A DNA stretch of 64,000 bases from a halophilic archaeon SHRA6 (GCA_005239175.1 ML241294.1:631275-695274), one strand, 5' to 3'; numbered from the stretch's first letter, positions 17,583 to 26,661 are shown. The notes: generated from the sequence alone by a model not told the origin. Made by a program: numbers and translations.

Positions 17583-18266
17583 ATGAACGACGATCGCACG
17601 GCCGATCCGGCCGCGTCGCCGACCGCAGACTCCGACAATCGACCTGAAACGGACGGTGATACGACCGCGGCCGACCAGGGAGAGGAAGTCGACGGCGTCT
17701 CCCCCGACGAATCTACCGAGGGCGAACCAGCCGATGACGAGTCGATTCCTGCGGACGTCCGCAAGTACGAGCGATTCAAAAAGATGGACGGCGCGGCATA
17801 TGATCGTGTCAACGGATTCTTGCGCGATCGAACCTACATTACCGCCCGCGAATGGGCAATCGCACGGCTGTGTGCAGATTTCCGAACCGAAACCGGCGTC
17901 GAGATGACAAAGATCGGTGAGAATCTCCCCGAGTTAGTGCCGTTCATGACGGATACCTACACCCCGCAGGCGGTCAACCAGGCGCGATCGTCGTTTGAAG
18001 ACAAAGTGACAAAATCCGGCGCGACCTTCTTGTACGGGGCGATGAGCGGCTTTTTTACTGCTGAAGAGCTCGACGAGCTGATGTACGAGGTCACCGAAAT
18101 CGCGAAGTTCTTGCTCGAGGTCGAGGGTGTCGATCTCGCAGTCGCCGAAGAACTCGACGCGGAGGATCGGATCTCAGCGGTGATGCGGGAGGTACGAACC
18201 GAGAGCGCAAAGCTGCGCGCCGAGGAAGTCGAGTGTCCACACTGTGGACAAACCCACGATGTCTGA
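17583..18266 (+). CDS. DUF5806-like haloarchaeal protein
   Basis: A 227-residue protein with an acidic disordered N-terminal 60 residues, then a helical core (VRKYERFKKMDGAAYDRVNG; YITAREWAIARLCADFRTET; LPELVPFMTDTYTPQAVNQA) and a C-terminal cysteine pair in VECPHCGQTHDV that may bind zinc. It resembles a haloarchaeal family of unknown function. The core has some look of a DNA-binding protein, but this is not established. Confidence 0.65.
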   Translation: MNDDRTADPAASPTADSDNRPETDGDTTAADQGEEVDGVSPDESTEGEPADDESIPADVRKYERFKKMDGAAYDRVNGFLRDRTYITAREWAIARLCADFRTETGVEMTKIGENLPELVPFMTDTYTPQAVNQARSSFEDKVTKSGATFLYGAMSGFFTAEELDELMYEVTEIAKFLLEVEGVDLAVAEELDAEDRISAVMREVRTESAKLRAEEVECPHCGQTHDV

Positions 18267-18315
18267 GGCTGGGTCGCCGAAGCGCTTTTGAGCCAACATC
18301 GAAAAGCCGAGAACA

Positions 18316-20442
18316 ATGCCCTCCAGCATGGACGAAAAAACGATTCTCAGGGCCATCCTCGATCGGATTGACGAAGCCGTCCTGCTCACCTCGATCGAGG
18401 ATTTGCTCGATCCTGACTTTACCGCCGAGTTTGTCAGCTCTGGGTATGAAGCGATCTGGGGCGACTCACTAGCACAGATTGCGGAGACCAATCCCCACGG
18501 CTTCTTCGACACGCTGCACCCCGAGGACAGTGACGACTATCGGGCATTTCTCGAGTCGATTGCTGCGGATGCGGCGGCAGGCAACGTGGCCGAACGGTAC
18601 GCGACTGAGTATCGGATCGAACACACGAGCGGCGACACGCGGTGGGTGCACACTGACGTCTATCCACTGTGTTTACCTGATACGACGCCACGAGCCGTTA
18701 TCGTCAGCCGTGACGTGACTGTCGGGCATCGTCGCGAGCGGACATTAGATTCGTTTCATCTCGCAACAAAGGAGATCACCTCGGTCGACACACCTGAGAA
18801 GGCGTGTCAGTTAGCGATGAACGCAGCCGCAGCCGTGTTCGGAGTTGACTGTGCGGCTGTGTTCCGATACGACGACGGTCGCCTCGAACCGACGGCAGTG
18901 ACGCCGGATAGCGCACTTGCTCTGGAAGCACTACCGCGGCTCGACGCTGACTATTCGACGGCCTGGTCGGTGTTTGCAACCGAACAGCCGGTTCGACGCA
19001 CGGCTGCGGATATCGAGTGGCTCCCGATCGACGAGGAGACGTCCGTTTCAATGCTGCCACTTGGCGAACACGGAATCGTCATCTGGATTGACGAGCACGG
19101 GCCTGCGACGGAGGTTTCGGAGGCTGAACACGTCGTGGCGGCGACGCTCGAAGGCGCGTTGAATCACCACCGCGGCCGACGCGCCCTGCGTGACAGAGAG
19201 CGGCGACTCGAGGCACAGACCCGCCGGGCATCACGGTTGAGTCGGCTAACCGACCTCGCCTACGAGATCGAGACGGCGGTGACAAACGCTCGGACCCGCG
19301 AGGAAATGGAGCGGGCAGTCTGTGAACGACTCGCGGCGGCCGATCGGTTCGTCTCAGCGTGGATTGGGGCTGTCGAGGTTGGTGAGGACCGGCTGTCGCC
19401 GACAACTGTCGTCGGCACTGACCCGGCACAGATCGAACACCGGCTGAACGACACTGATCCCGCAGACCCGCATCCAGCGACTGACGCATGGCAGACAGAC
19501 CAAATTGAAACCGTTGGGGAGGTTGTCCACCGCAGCCGGCGATCGGCGTGGCGACAGGATGTGCTTGAATCTGGGGGGAGCTCGCTGTGTAGCGTCCCAC
19601 TGACCTACCAGGGCATTACCCACGGGGTGCTGACAGTCGTCTGTGACCGGCCAGATGGCTTTGACGATCCGACCGTCGACGTGTTGGCCCAACTTGGCAC
19701 CTCGATCGGTCACGCGATCACAGCGATCGACCGACGGCGCGCACTCGAAGCCGAAACGACGCTGGAGGTCGCGTTCAGTGGGCCGCGATCGGCGCTCCCG
19801 ATTTCGGCGTTTGCAACCGATCCCGAACAGACTGTTCGCTACGAGCGGGTGTTTCGATCGCCGGACGGCACAGCGAGCATCTACGTCTCCGTCCGCGGGG
19901 CGATCGAGTCGGTTTCGACCGCCGAACTCGAAGCTGCCGTCGACGGACGCGTCTCGATCGCGTCCCGGCGCGATCACGAGATGCTGCTCAAGCGCGACGG
20001 CGAGGAATGGTTTGGCTCTGTGATCACTGATGCTGGCGGTGTGATCCGTGAGGCCGTTGTCGCTGCGGATGGTGCCCGGCTTGTCATCGAGCTTCCCGAA
20101 AAGACGGAGGTGAGAGCGTTCGTCGATCGGCTTCACGAGCAATATCCCGCGCTTTCGTTAGAGGCGATTCGACGGCATCAGCGGACCGAACCGACGACAT
20201 CGGAGTTTCGCGATCGCCTCGAGTCGACGCTGTCGGATCGCCAACACGAAACCCTACAGGCGGCCCATCAGATGGGCTACTTCCGCTGGCCTCGCGAGCA
20301 CACGAGCGAGGAAGTGGCCGATCGGCTCGATATCACCCAGCCGACGGTGACGAAACACCTCCGACTCGCGGAAGGTAAGCTGTTTGACCTGTTGTTTGGG
20401 TCCGCGGACACGAGCGATCGCACGCGTCTTTCTGAACGCTGA
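18316..20442 (+). CDS. Bat-like PAS/GAF/HTH_10 sensor-regulator
   Basis: A 708-residue regulator of the bacterio-opsin activator type. Residues about 10-140 form a PAS domain (WVHTDVYPLCLPDTTPRAVI near its end). About 145-275 and 310-475 form two GAF-like sensory domains. About 485-635 form the Bat-specific domain. The C-terminal HTH_10 is LSDRQHETLQAAHQMGYFRW followed by SEEVADRLDITQPTVTKHLR. It probably links redox, light or small-molecule sensing to transcription; the target genes are unknown. The ATG at 18316 starts MPSSMDEKTILRAILD; a Met five codons later is possible. Confidence 0.88.
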   Translation: MPSSMDEKTILRAILDRIDEAVLLTSIEDLLDPDFTAEFVSSGYEAIWGDSLAQIAETNPHGFFDTLHPEDSDDYRAFLESIAADAAAGNVAERYATEYRIEHTSGDTRWVHTDVYPLCLPDTTPRAVIVSRDVTVGHRRERTLDSFHLATKEITSVDTPEKACQLAMNAAAAVFGVDCAAVFRYDDGRLEPTAVTPDSALALEALPRLDADYSTAWSVFATEQPVRRTAADIEWLPIDEETSVSMLPLGEHGIVIWIDEHGPATEVSEAEHVVAATLEGALNHHRGRRALRDRERRLEAQTRRASRLSRLTDLAYEIETAVTNARTREEMERAVCERLAAADRFVSAWIGAVEVGEDRLSPTTVVGTDPAQIEHRLNDTDPADPHPATDAWQTDQIETVGEVVHRSRRSAWRQDVLESGGSSLCSVPLTYQGITHGVLTVVCDRPDGFDDPTVDVLAQLGTSIGHAITAIDRRRALEAETTLEVAFSGPRSALPISAFATDPEQTVRYERVFRSPDGTASIYVSVRGAIESVSTAELEAAVDGRVSIASRRDHEMLLKRDGEEWFGSVITDAGGVIREAVVAADGARLVIELPEKTEVRAFVDRLHEQYPALSLEAIRRHQRTEPTTSEFRDRLESTLSDRQHETLQAAHQMGYFRWPREHTSEEVADRLDITQPTVTKHLRLAEGKLFDLLFGSADTSDRTRLSER

Positions 20443-20467
20443 TTTGGGATTGGGGATCTGTGGATGG

Positions 20468-20612
20468 AGTGGCGTCAGGGGGAGATACAGGACCGAAGTG
20501 GCGTCAGGGGGAGATGCAGGACCGAAGTGGCGTCAGCGGAGACTGCAGAACCGAAGTGGCGTCAGCGGAGACTGCAGAACCGAAGTGGCGTCAGCAGTGG
20601 CTGCAGGACGAA
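20468..20612. repeat. 29-bp tandem repeat, about five copies
   Basis: Units start at 20468, 20497, 20526, 20555 and 20584; the consensus agtggcgtcagcggagactg is followed by cagaaccga. The first two units differ slightly (ggggagatacagg). The period is not a multiple of three and the reading frames across it are not conserved, so it is treated as non-coding DNA between the Bat-like gene and the convergent winged-helix gene. Confidence 0.92.
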
Positions 20613-20645
20613 CGTGGCCTCTGGAAGGCCATTGTCTGCGCGCCG

Positions 20646-20984
20646 TTACCCGTCGGAATATGTCACCGAACCATCGAGCCCGTGTGAGTGGAGGGCCACG
20701 GTGAGTTCGTCAACGCAGCACTGGTAGATGTTGTGGTGATTACCCGTCGGATCGATCTCGGTTTCGACAGTGACGAGTCCGGCCTCCTCGAGGCGATTGA
20801 GTCGTCGATACACTGTCACGCGGGAAGCGGCACACCGATCGGTGATTTCGGGCGCTGATCGCGGCTTGTCAGCCAGACACCGCAGGACCATGCGAACGTA
20901 CTCGTCGGCCAGCAGCTCGATCGCGGTCTCAATCTCGACCGATCGGCGCTCAGGCTGCTCCTCGGGCCATGCTCTGGCACTCAT
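20646..20984 (-). CDS. ArsR-like winged-helix regulator
   Basis: A 112-residue winged-helix protein: EYVRMVLRCLADKPRSAPEI, then the recognition helix CAASRVTVYRRLNRLEEAGL and wing VTVETEIDPTGNHHNIYQCC. Such haloarchaeal proteins act as transcription regulators. The ATG at 20984 (MSARAWPEEQPE) is used; a longer reading adds 14 residues across an AT-rich likely promoter. It is convergent with the Bat-like gene. Confidence 0.82.
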   Translation of the reverse strand: MSARAWPEEQPERRSVEIETAIELLADEYVRMVLRCLADKPRSAPEITDRCAASRVTVYRRLNRLEEAGLVTVETEIDPTGNHHNIYQCCVDELTVALHSHGLDGSVTYSDG

Positions 20985-21145
20985 ATATGCAGATACTACC
21001 GCCCGGCATCCAAGGATAACGGCCATACTGAATCATGTGTGGCAGAATACCACAGCTATACATATTACCTGCTGCGTGGTCTGGTCCACGCAGTTGGGAC
21101 CACGACGAGATTGAAAATGGTCGTGTGCGGCCGTGTTCAGTCTTA

Positions 21146-21742
21146 TCAGCGGATTTCTCCGTCGAGCCCGAGGTGGATGAGTGTCCCGGCGAAGAACGCG
21201 GCGACGACCGCAATCGCCGCAGCCTGGTGTGCAACAGGAAGCTCGCGGGTCAGTACCCACACGGCGGCGGCCACGATCGCGATCAGCACCGCGTTAATGG
21301 GCACACTGTGGGTCCAGCCGCGGTGTCTGAATGTGACGAGTCCAATCAGTGGATCGACGAGTGACGCGGCAACAAATGTCCCGACAAGTACTACCGCCAC
21401 CGAGATGAGTTCTGGCGGTGCCGGAAGTTCTGGACCGGCCACCTGGATCGCGAGTGATTCAACCAACGGGACAAACGCAGTCCAGTACAGCGCGGCCGCG
21501 GAGGCGATCGCGACGATCGTGAGCCCCTGAAAGCCTCTGACTGCCTTCCGTCTGGGAATCGACTTGTGGTGATCGACATCCGGGTAGATCGAGCCGGCAA
21601 ACGTTGTGATGCCTGCCGCAAGCGCCGCGGCAATGGCGACGGTCAGTGCCTCAAAGGCGAAAAAGAGCCCAGCTGCGACGACGATCGCGACGACGGCACC
21701 GCCGATGCGGCCCCAGCGCGAGTGGGTCGGATAGTTCGGCAT
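21146..21742 (-). CDS. YdjM-like (DUF457) membrane metal-dependent hydrolase
   Basis: A 198-residue integral membrane protein with about six helices. The motifs SIYPDVDHHKSIPRRKAVRG and LVTFRHRGWTHSVPINAVL contain the Asp/His residues typical of the LexA-binding-inner-membrane/YdjM (DUF457) family of putative membrane hydrolases. The substrate is unknown. The ATG at 21742 starts MPNYPTHSRWG, as in homologous families that begin with a short cytoplasmic segment. Confidence 0.82.
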   Translation of the reverse strand: MPNYPTHSRWGRIGGAVVAIVVAAGLFFAFEALTVAIAAALAAGITTFAGSIYPDVDHHKSIPRRKAVRGFQGLTIVAIASAAALYWTAFVPLVESLAIQVAGPELPAPPELISVAVVLVGTFVAASLVDPLIGLVTFRHRGWTHSVPINAVLIAIVAAAVWVLTRELPVAHQAAAIAVVAAFFAGTLIHLGLDGEIR

Positions 21743-21776
21743 ATCTGACTGTTTTCCCCGAGCATAATAACGGTGT

Positions 21777-22883
21777 TCAGATACGCTCGGCGTCAAAGCC
21801 GTCTTCCCACCGGAAGGTTCCGTTTCGCTGAACGGGCTCGCCGTCGATCGACAGCGTCGACTCCTCGCTCATATCAGAGATCATGTCCACATGTACCGCC
21901 GATTCGTTGCCGGATTCGTCGGCCGGGAGACACGCATCGTACGCACGCCCGACCGCGAGGTGGACGGTATCGCCCATCTTCTCGTCGAAGAGGATGTTGT
22001 CGGTGAATCGATCGATTCCGCGGTTCATGCCGATTCCCAGTTCGCCAAGCCGGCGCGCGCCCGGGTCTGTGTCAAGAATGCCACCGAGCGTTTCTTCGCC
22101 CTGTCCAGCGCTGAAATCAACCACTTCGCCCGCCTCAAAGGCGAGCCAGACGTCCTTCAGACGCGTTCCGTCGATCGTCATCGGCACGTCGAAGAATACC
22201 TCCCCTTCGGTGTCGTAGGGGGCGGTGAACACCTCTCCCGACGGGAGGTTGTGTGAGTCGTACGCGACGGACGCACAGCTATTGACTGCGGTGCGTCCCT
22301 CGATCGACATGCGAACGTCTGTCCGATCGGACTCGATCCGAACTTCGCTGCCTGCATCGAGGAGGCTCTTGAGTTGGGCCATCTCCTCGGCGAGCGACTC
22401 CCAGTCGCGCAGAATTGCGTCGTAGACAAAGTCACAGTAGGCTTCGTAGGACATGCCAGCCTGCTGGGCGAGGCTCCGTGTCGGGTGGACTGTCGAGACC
22501 CAGTCGGTGTCCATGCGCGCTTCCCGGGCGGCCTGTCGCGATCGGCTGTACGCCTGTCTGGTCTCTCTGGGGATGTCCGAGCCTGCGGCCGTGTTTCGGC
22601 CGCCTCCAAGGCGAAGGTACACGTCTGTCTCCTCCAACAGCGCGAGTTCGTGACTGGGGTTTTCTTCGAAGTCGCCGTCGTGGGCAGTGAGATACGCCCG
22701 CGACACCTCGTCAGAATCGTAGACTGTCTGAAGGGTTGTGCCACGCCCTCCGAGCGCTTCGGCGACCGCGACGGCCAACTCGTGGGCATCCTCGGCGACG
22801 CTCATCACGACGTTGTCGCCTCGTTCGACGCGGGCACTCCAGTCAACGAGAACGCGTGCATGCTCGCGGATTCGATCGTCCAT
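21777..22883 (-). CDS. M29-family aminopeptidase
   Basis: A 368-residue metallo-aminopeptidase of the AmpS/aminopeptidase T family. Supporting segments are LVDWSARVERGDNVVMSVAE at the start, NLPSGEVFTAPYDTEGEVFF (metal-ligand Glu), GIGMNRGIDRFTDNILFDEK and TVHLAVGRAYDACLP near the catalytic His, and ESAVHVDMISDM with the final metal-binding His/Asp. It removes N-terminal residues from peptides in the cytoplasm. The start at 22883 (MDDRIREHARVL) matches the family; the frame stays open upstream but is not homologous. Confidence 0.9.
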   Translation of the reverse strand: MDDRIREHARVLVDWSARVERGDNVVMSVAEDAHELAVAVAEALGGRGTTLQTVYDSDEVSRAYLTAHDGDFEENPSHELALLEETDVYLRLGGGRNTAAGSDIPRETRQAYSRSRQAAREARMDTDWVSTVHPTRSLAQQAGMSYEAYCDFVYDAILRDWESLAEEMAQLKSLLDAGSEVRIESDRTDVRMSIEGRTAVNSCASVAYDSHNLPSGEVFTAPYDTEGEVFFDVPMTIDGTRLKDVWLAFEAGEVVDFSAGQGEETLGGILDTDPGARRLGELGIGMNRGIDRFTDNILFDEKMGDTVHLAVGRAYDACLPADESGNESAVHVDMISDMSEESTLSIDGEPVQRNGTFRWEDGFDAERI

Positions 22884-23012
22884 GCTGGTCGTTCGATTGG
22901 GGTGAATAAAGTCTCCGTGGCCGAGTGGGCGCCTCCTGTTGATTTCGATCGTTCGATCCGCAGGGCTCGACGAACCGCAACGGCTACGAGGGCGCCCGGT
23001 CGAACCTCGAAC

Positions 23013-23912
23013 ATGCAACTCGGCGTGATCGGACTCGGTCGGATGGGGCAGATTGTCGCGAATCGAAGCATGGACGCAGGTCACGACGTGGTCGCGTTCG
23101 ATCTCTCCGCGGACGCGGTTGCGGACGCGGCTGCTGCCGGCGCGGAACCGGCCGAGTCGATCGACGACCTCTGTGACCGACTCGGCAACGACAAACGAAT
23201 CTGGCTCATGGTTCCTGCTGGCGAGGCAGTGGATGCGACCCTAGACGACCTCGATCCACATCTCGACAGCGGCGACATCGTTGTCGACGGCGGGAACTCA
23301 CACTTTGAGCGATCGGTCGATCGTGCGGCGGCGTGCTCCGCGGCGTACCTCGACTGCGGAACGAGCGGTGGCCCCGCAAGCGCCGAGGAGGGCTTTTCGC
23401 TCATGATCGGCGGCCCCGAGTGGGCGTACGAGGAGTTTGTGCCCGTGTTCGACGCGGTGGCGACCGGACCGGACGGCCACGATCGCATGGGCCCACGCGG
23501 CGCGGGCCACTACGTGAAGATGGTCCACAACGGCGTCGAGTACGCGCTCATGCAGGCGTACGGCGAGGGGTTCGAACTGCTCGCAGACGGCCGCTACGAT
23601 CTCGACCTCGAATCGGTTGCCCGGACGTGGAACAACGGCGCCGTGATCCGATCGTGGCTGCTCGAACTCTGCGAGGAAGCCTTCGAGATGGAGGGAAACG
23701 ACCTCGGAACCGTGGCCGATCGGATCGAGGGCGGTTCAACCGGAACCTGGACCGTCCAGGAGGCACTCGCCCAGGAGGTGCCGGTGCCGCTGATATACCA
23801 GGCGCTTGCGGAGCGCTTGGACAGCCGCAACGATGGGCGATTCTCGCGTCGACTCGCGAACCGCCTTCGGTACGGATTCGGCCGCCACGAAGTCCCGCGT
23901 ACTGACGACTGA
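23013..23912 (+). CDS. gnd: 6-phosphogluconate dehydrogenase (decarboxylating), short form
   Basis: Oxidises 6-phosphogluconate to ribulose 5-phosphate and CO2 in the oxidative pentose phosphate pathway. It is a 299-residue short form (the common dimeric enzyme is about 470). The Rossmann motif MQLGVIGLGRMGQIVANR is at the N-terminus; DGGNSHFERSVDRA and DCGTSGGPASAEEGFSLMIG are the substrate-binding signatures, and GAGHYVKMVHNGVEYALMQA contains the catalytic Lys. Haloarchaeal homologues supply pentoses by this route. It is divergent from the aminopeptidase gene. Confidence 0.93.
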   Translation: MQLGVIGLGRMGQIVANRSMDAGHDVVAFDLSADAVADAAAAGAEPAESIDDLCDRLGNDKRIWLMVPAGEAVDATLDDLDPHLDSGDIVVDGGNSHFERSVDRAAACSAAYLDCGTSGGPASAEEGFSLMIGGPEWAYEEFVPVFDAVATGPDGHDRMGPRGAGHYVKMVHNGVEYALMQAYGEGFELLADGRYDLDLESVARTWNNGAVIRSWLLELCEEAFEMEGNDLGTVADRIEGGSTGTWTVQEALAQEVPVPLIYQALAERLDSRNDGRFSRRLANRLRYGFGRHEVPRTDD

Positions 23913-24044
23913 CTGTCCCTCAGAGGACAGATCGGCGATTGCGCGCTCAACTCCGAGTACTCGAATCTGTCGGGTGCCAACCGGCCGATAGCGGCCGTCC
24001 GTCCCAAACAAAACGCTGTTAAACCCCGCTTCCGTAGTCCGCGT

Positions 24045-24629
24045 ATGGTCGATTTAGTGGCGTTTGGGTTGGGGGCTACCATCGTGCTCTCGTTCGTCGC
24101 GATACACTTCGCGCGCGGAACCGAGTGGCAGGCCTCCGAAGACATCTCCCAGGAACTGCTCGATCGTCGCGCCTCGACGGTCCCGGAGACGGACTTCCCG
24201 GAGCCGATGAACCGTTCGATCGGTGGTGGTGGCGGTGCGGTCGCCGCAGTCGGCGGCGCCGAAGGCGAGGAAGCCGCTGAACTCGAAGGCGAAGATGACG
24301 ACGGCTTCGATCCCTCCGCGATCACCGACGACGAGGTCGAGTACTTCGAGGTCGAGTTCGAAAAGGAAGGCGAGACGATCGAACTGGCGAACAACAAGAC
24401 CGTCCTCGAACAGGGCGAAGACGCCGGGATGGACCTCCCGTACGCCTGCCGGCAGGGCCAGTGTGTCTCCTGTGCAGGCCACATCACGAGCGGCGGCAAC
24501 TCTGAGGACTACGTCCGCCACGACAACCAACAGATGCTCGACGACGGCGAACTCGACGAGGGCTACACGCTCACCTGTGTGGCCTACCCAATTTCTGACT
24601 TCACGATCGAGACCGGCGAAGCGCCGTAA
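24045..24629 (+). CDS. 2Fe-2S ferredoxin with N-terminal membrane helix
   Basis: A 194-residue plant-type ferredoxin. An N-terminal hydrophobic helix (residues 3-23) anchors or exports it. An acidic, glycine-rich linker follows, then the ferredoxin domain from about residue 100 with ligands in YACRQGQCVSCAGHITSG and a fourth Cys in YTLTCVAYP. The insertion NSEDYVRHDNQQMLDDGELD is typical of halophilic ferredoxins. It would carry electrons close to the membrane. This is the last core gene before the tRNA. Confidence 0.9.
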   Translation: MVDLVAFGLGATIVLSFVAIHFARGTEWQASEDISQELLDRRASTVPETDFPEPMNRSIGGGGGAVAAVGGAEGEEAAELEGEDDDGFDPSAITDDEVEYFEVEFEKEGETIELANNKTVLEQGEDAGMDLPYACRQGQCVSCAGHITSGGNSEDYVRHDNQQMLDDGELDEGYTLTCVAYPISDFTIETGEAP

Positions 24630-24732
24630 TGCGGCGTTTCTCTTGGTAGTGGCCTGATTTTGGTGTCTTCGTGTGTTGTTTGAGGGTGCGTTTCAGAACC
24701 CTTAACAGCGATCGATCGGTACACATCCGCAA

Positions 24733-24805
24733 GGGCGCGTAGCTCAGTGGACAGAGTCCTTGGTTCCGGACCAAGATGCCGCGGGTTCAAATCCCGTCGC
24801 GCCCG
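24733..24805 (+). tRNA. tRNA-Arg (anticodon CCG)
   Basis: A complete cloverleaf: acceptor GGGCGCG pairs with CGCGCCC (24798-24804) and G is the discriminator base; the D arm lies in gctcagtggacagagt; the anticodon stem is cttgg/ccaag with loop ttccgga, giving anticodon CCG; the T arm is gcggg-ttcaaat-cccgt. No CCA is encoded. No intron is seen. It lies at the boundary between GC-rich core DNA and the AT-richer island. Confidence 0.95.
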
Positions 24806-24975
24806 TCATTCTGCGTGACGGGTAACATTTGGCAGACGGCAGTACGACGCTTATAAAAGAACCCCTCTTCGGCCGTGTTGATTTCGTCACGCTCCGTGAT
24901 GGGGGTCGCCATTGTCATGCGATTCGCTTACATTTGAATGACAGCGCACGCACATAATACTAGGGTTCGACCGGT

Positions 24976-25200
24976 TCAAACACACCGGATCGATGGATTT
25001 GAGACTGCCATATCAAAAAATTCCACTAATATGATGGCCCTGTCTTGTAGCATTCGAGCCTCTGTCACATCAGAGTGGGTTTCATACAGCTACGCATACA
25101 GTCTGTCAGTCGTGATGAGATAACTGATTGTTTCATATAACTCTGCAACGGGGTGCTCTGTGGCCTTGTGTGTGGAGACGCCTCTGGTTGTCCTGTCGAA
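24976..25200 (-). pseudogene. Decayed gene remnant, family unknown
   Basis: Between the tRNA and the next gene there is no intact gene. On the minus strand one frame reads coherent protein-like segments (AELYETISYLITTDRLYA, an amber stop, then LYETHSDVTEARMLQDRAII and LVEFFDMAVSNP) ending at a stop at 24976. Another stop lies upstream. The clean amphipathic pattern either side of the stop suggests a recently inactivated gene. The rest of 24806-25335 shows AT-rich stretches and no other recognisable feature. Confidence 0.4.
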
Positions 25201-25335
25201 CTTCGTTCAGCCGAGTAGATCGTCGACCGATGCTCCAAGAGAGGCTCGCTACCGCTACACAATCGAGGTTTGAGGGTTGGCTATATAGCAATAGACAGTA
25301 TCTTTTATTTATATCTGTGATTATATTTGTCCGCT

Positions 25336-25530
25336 GTGTCACAGATTGAAAAGCAACTTGAAAAACTAGAGCAAGCCATACATCTAGATTTAGAGAAAAA
25401 GAAGCCTCCAAAGACAGCGTTTGATGTACTTGGACAACAGCAAGATGAGAGAGCTTGGCAAGCGTATCTAGGATACTTTCTCAGTCCCAACCAGCCCCAC
25501 GGTCTTCAGCATGAATTTCTCCATGAATTC
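25336..25530 (+). pseudogene. PD-(D/E)XK nuclease gene, 5' fragment (split by cassette)
   Basis: The first 65 codons of a PDDEXK_4-like nuclease, from a GTG at 25336 (VSQIEKQLEKLEQAIHLDLE; a TTG at 25327 is also possible). It includes QDERAWQAYLGYFLSPNQPH and GLQHEFLHEF, typical N-terminal features of the family. At 25531 the frame runs into a mobile cassette and soon stops. The rest of the gene continues in the same frame at 26864. A TATA-like tttatttatat lies about 30 bp upstream. Confidence 0.8.
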
Positions 25531-25800
25531 GGCTCTGTTGAAATCCTCAGCAGGTGATATGTTCTTGGATCCATGCTGAATACAGAGCGCGAATGTGGCA
25601 CGTGTTGGTGATGAGGCCCGCGGATAGTTCGATTCGTTCAGTAGGAACCCAACATAATGAGGCGATTAGAAATGGATTCGTAGGGCAAAAGAAACATCCT
25701 GCAAATCAGAAATTGGATCTATTGTTCGGCAATTGGCCACTTTGGCAGAGATCGCTATTGGTGCGATTTATAATCCTATGGTTGATACTGGCAAGTGTAA

Positions 25801-25808
25801 AAGGAGAT
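25801..25808 (+). promoter_or_regulatory. Strong Shine-Dalgarno before cassette gene
   Basis: AAGGAGAT lies 7 bp before the ATG at 25816. Few genes in this window have such a clear ribosome-binding site; it supports this start for the cassette cargo gene. Confidence 0.7.
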
Positions 25809-25815
25809 CGCCACG

Positions 25816-26661
25816 ATGCCATATAGTGAACATCCAGTGTTCCAGACCAGATCTAATAAAAAAATATGGCGGTATATATCCATACCACAGTTATTATCGA
25901 TAATTGAGAAGAACTCCCTCTGGTTCACAAGGTCTGATAGATTTGATGATCCGTACGAAGGAAGGCTACCAAAAAACCAAGAAATATTGGAAGACAGCAG
26001 TGGGATTAGACTTCCTGAGTGGGCTGAAATTAAACAACATATGGGCAGGAAAAACAGGGGGACAGCCAACTGGGAGCCAGTAAATGAGGTGTCAGAGATC
26101 GAAGCTTATCGACGGATTTCATTTGTTAATTCATGGCACCAACAAGAGGAAGAGTTGGATACATTATGGCGCGCAAATTTGAATACACCATTTGGTGCTG
26201 CTATAAAATCAAGCACGGAAAAATTGAAAAACAGTTTCTCACAATGCGACCAACATGATGTGTATATCGGGGAAGTGAATTATATTGACTTCGATGATGA
26301 CTCAATCCCCGAGAGAAACCGGTTATATCCGTTCATATACAAACGTATGGGTTTTAGTCAGGAAAATGAAATTAGAGCGGTTGTAACGAGTCTTCCTCAT
26401 AAGGACCATCCTGAATGGAAAGGAAGAGTTCCAGGCGAGAGAGTTTCTTTGGAGTGGAATAATCAGCCACCGGGAATGTATATCGACATAGATGTTAATA
26501 TGCTGGTTGAAGAAGTTAGGATCTCGCCTACAACTTCGGATTGGGTGAAAGATACTCTCTCAGACATCATATCAAAATATGGACTAGATATTCCGATTGA
26601 ATACTCATCACTTGCCGCTGGTCTCGGACAATATTCGATGGATAGAAATGATGTATATTAA
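25816..26661 (+). CDS. DUF2971-like protein, cassette cargo
   Basis: A 281-residue soluble protein. The N-terminus IWRYISIPQLLSIIEKNSLW followed by FTRSDRFDDPYEGRLPKN matches the DUF2971 pattern, a family common in defence islands and near toxins but without a settled function. Later SFVNSWHQQEEELDTLWRAN and RMGFSQENEIRAVV (a frequent DUF2971 element) fit. Codon use is AT-rich, unlike the flanking core genome. It is the only gene in the cassette and has its own Shine-Dalgarno. Confidence 0.75.
   Translation: MPYSEHPVFQTRSNKKIWRYISIPQLLSIIEKNSLWFTRSDRFDDPYEGRLPKNQEILEDSSGIRLPEWAEIKQHMGRKNRGTANWEPVNEVSEIEAYRRISFVNSWHQQEEELDTLWRANLNTPFGAAIKSSTEKLKNSFSQCDQHDVYIGEVNYIDFDDDSIPERNRLYPFIYKRMGFSQENEIRAVVTSLPHKDHPEWKGRVPGERVSLEWNNQPPGMYIDIDVNMLVEEVRISPTTSDWVKDTLSDIISKYGLDIPIEYSSLAAGLGQYSMDRNDVY

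Noticed and set aside
20460-20727. Reading frames across the 29-bp repeat
   Set aside because: They exist in several frames only because the unit is GC-rich and free of stops; the encoded peptides are repetitive in different phases and have no protein character.
25554-25826. Possible small gene or transposase remnant in the first cassette
   Set aside because: No transposase motif in any frame; the peptide has no recognisable pattern, so it is treated as leader DNA.
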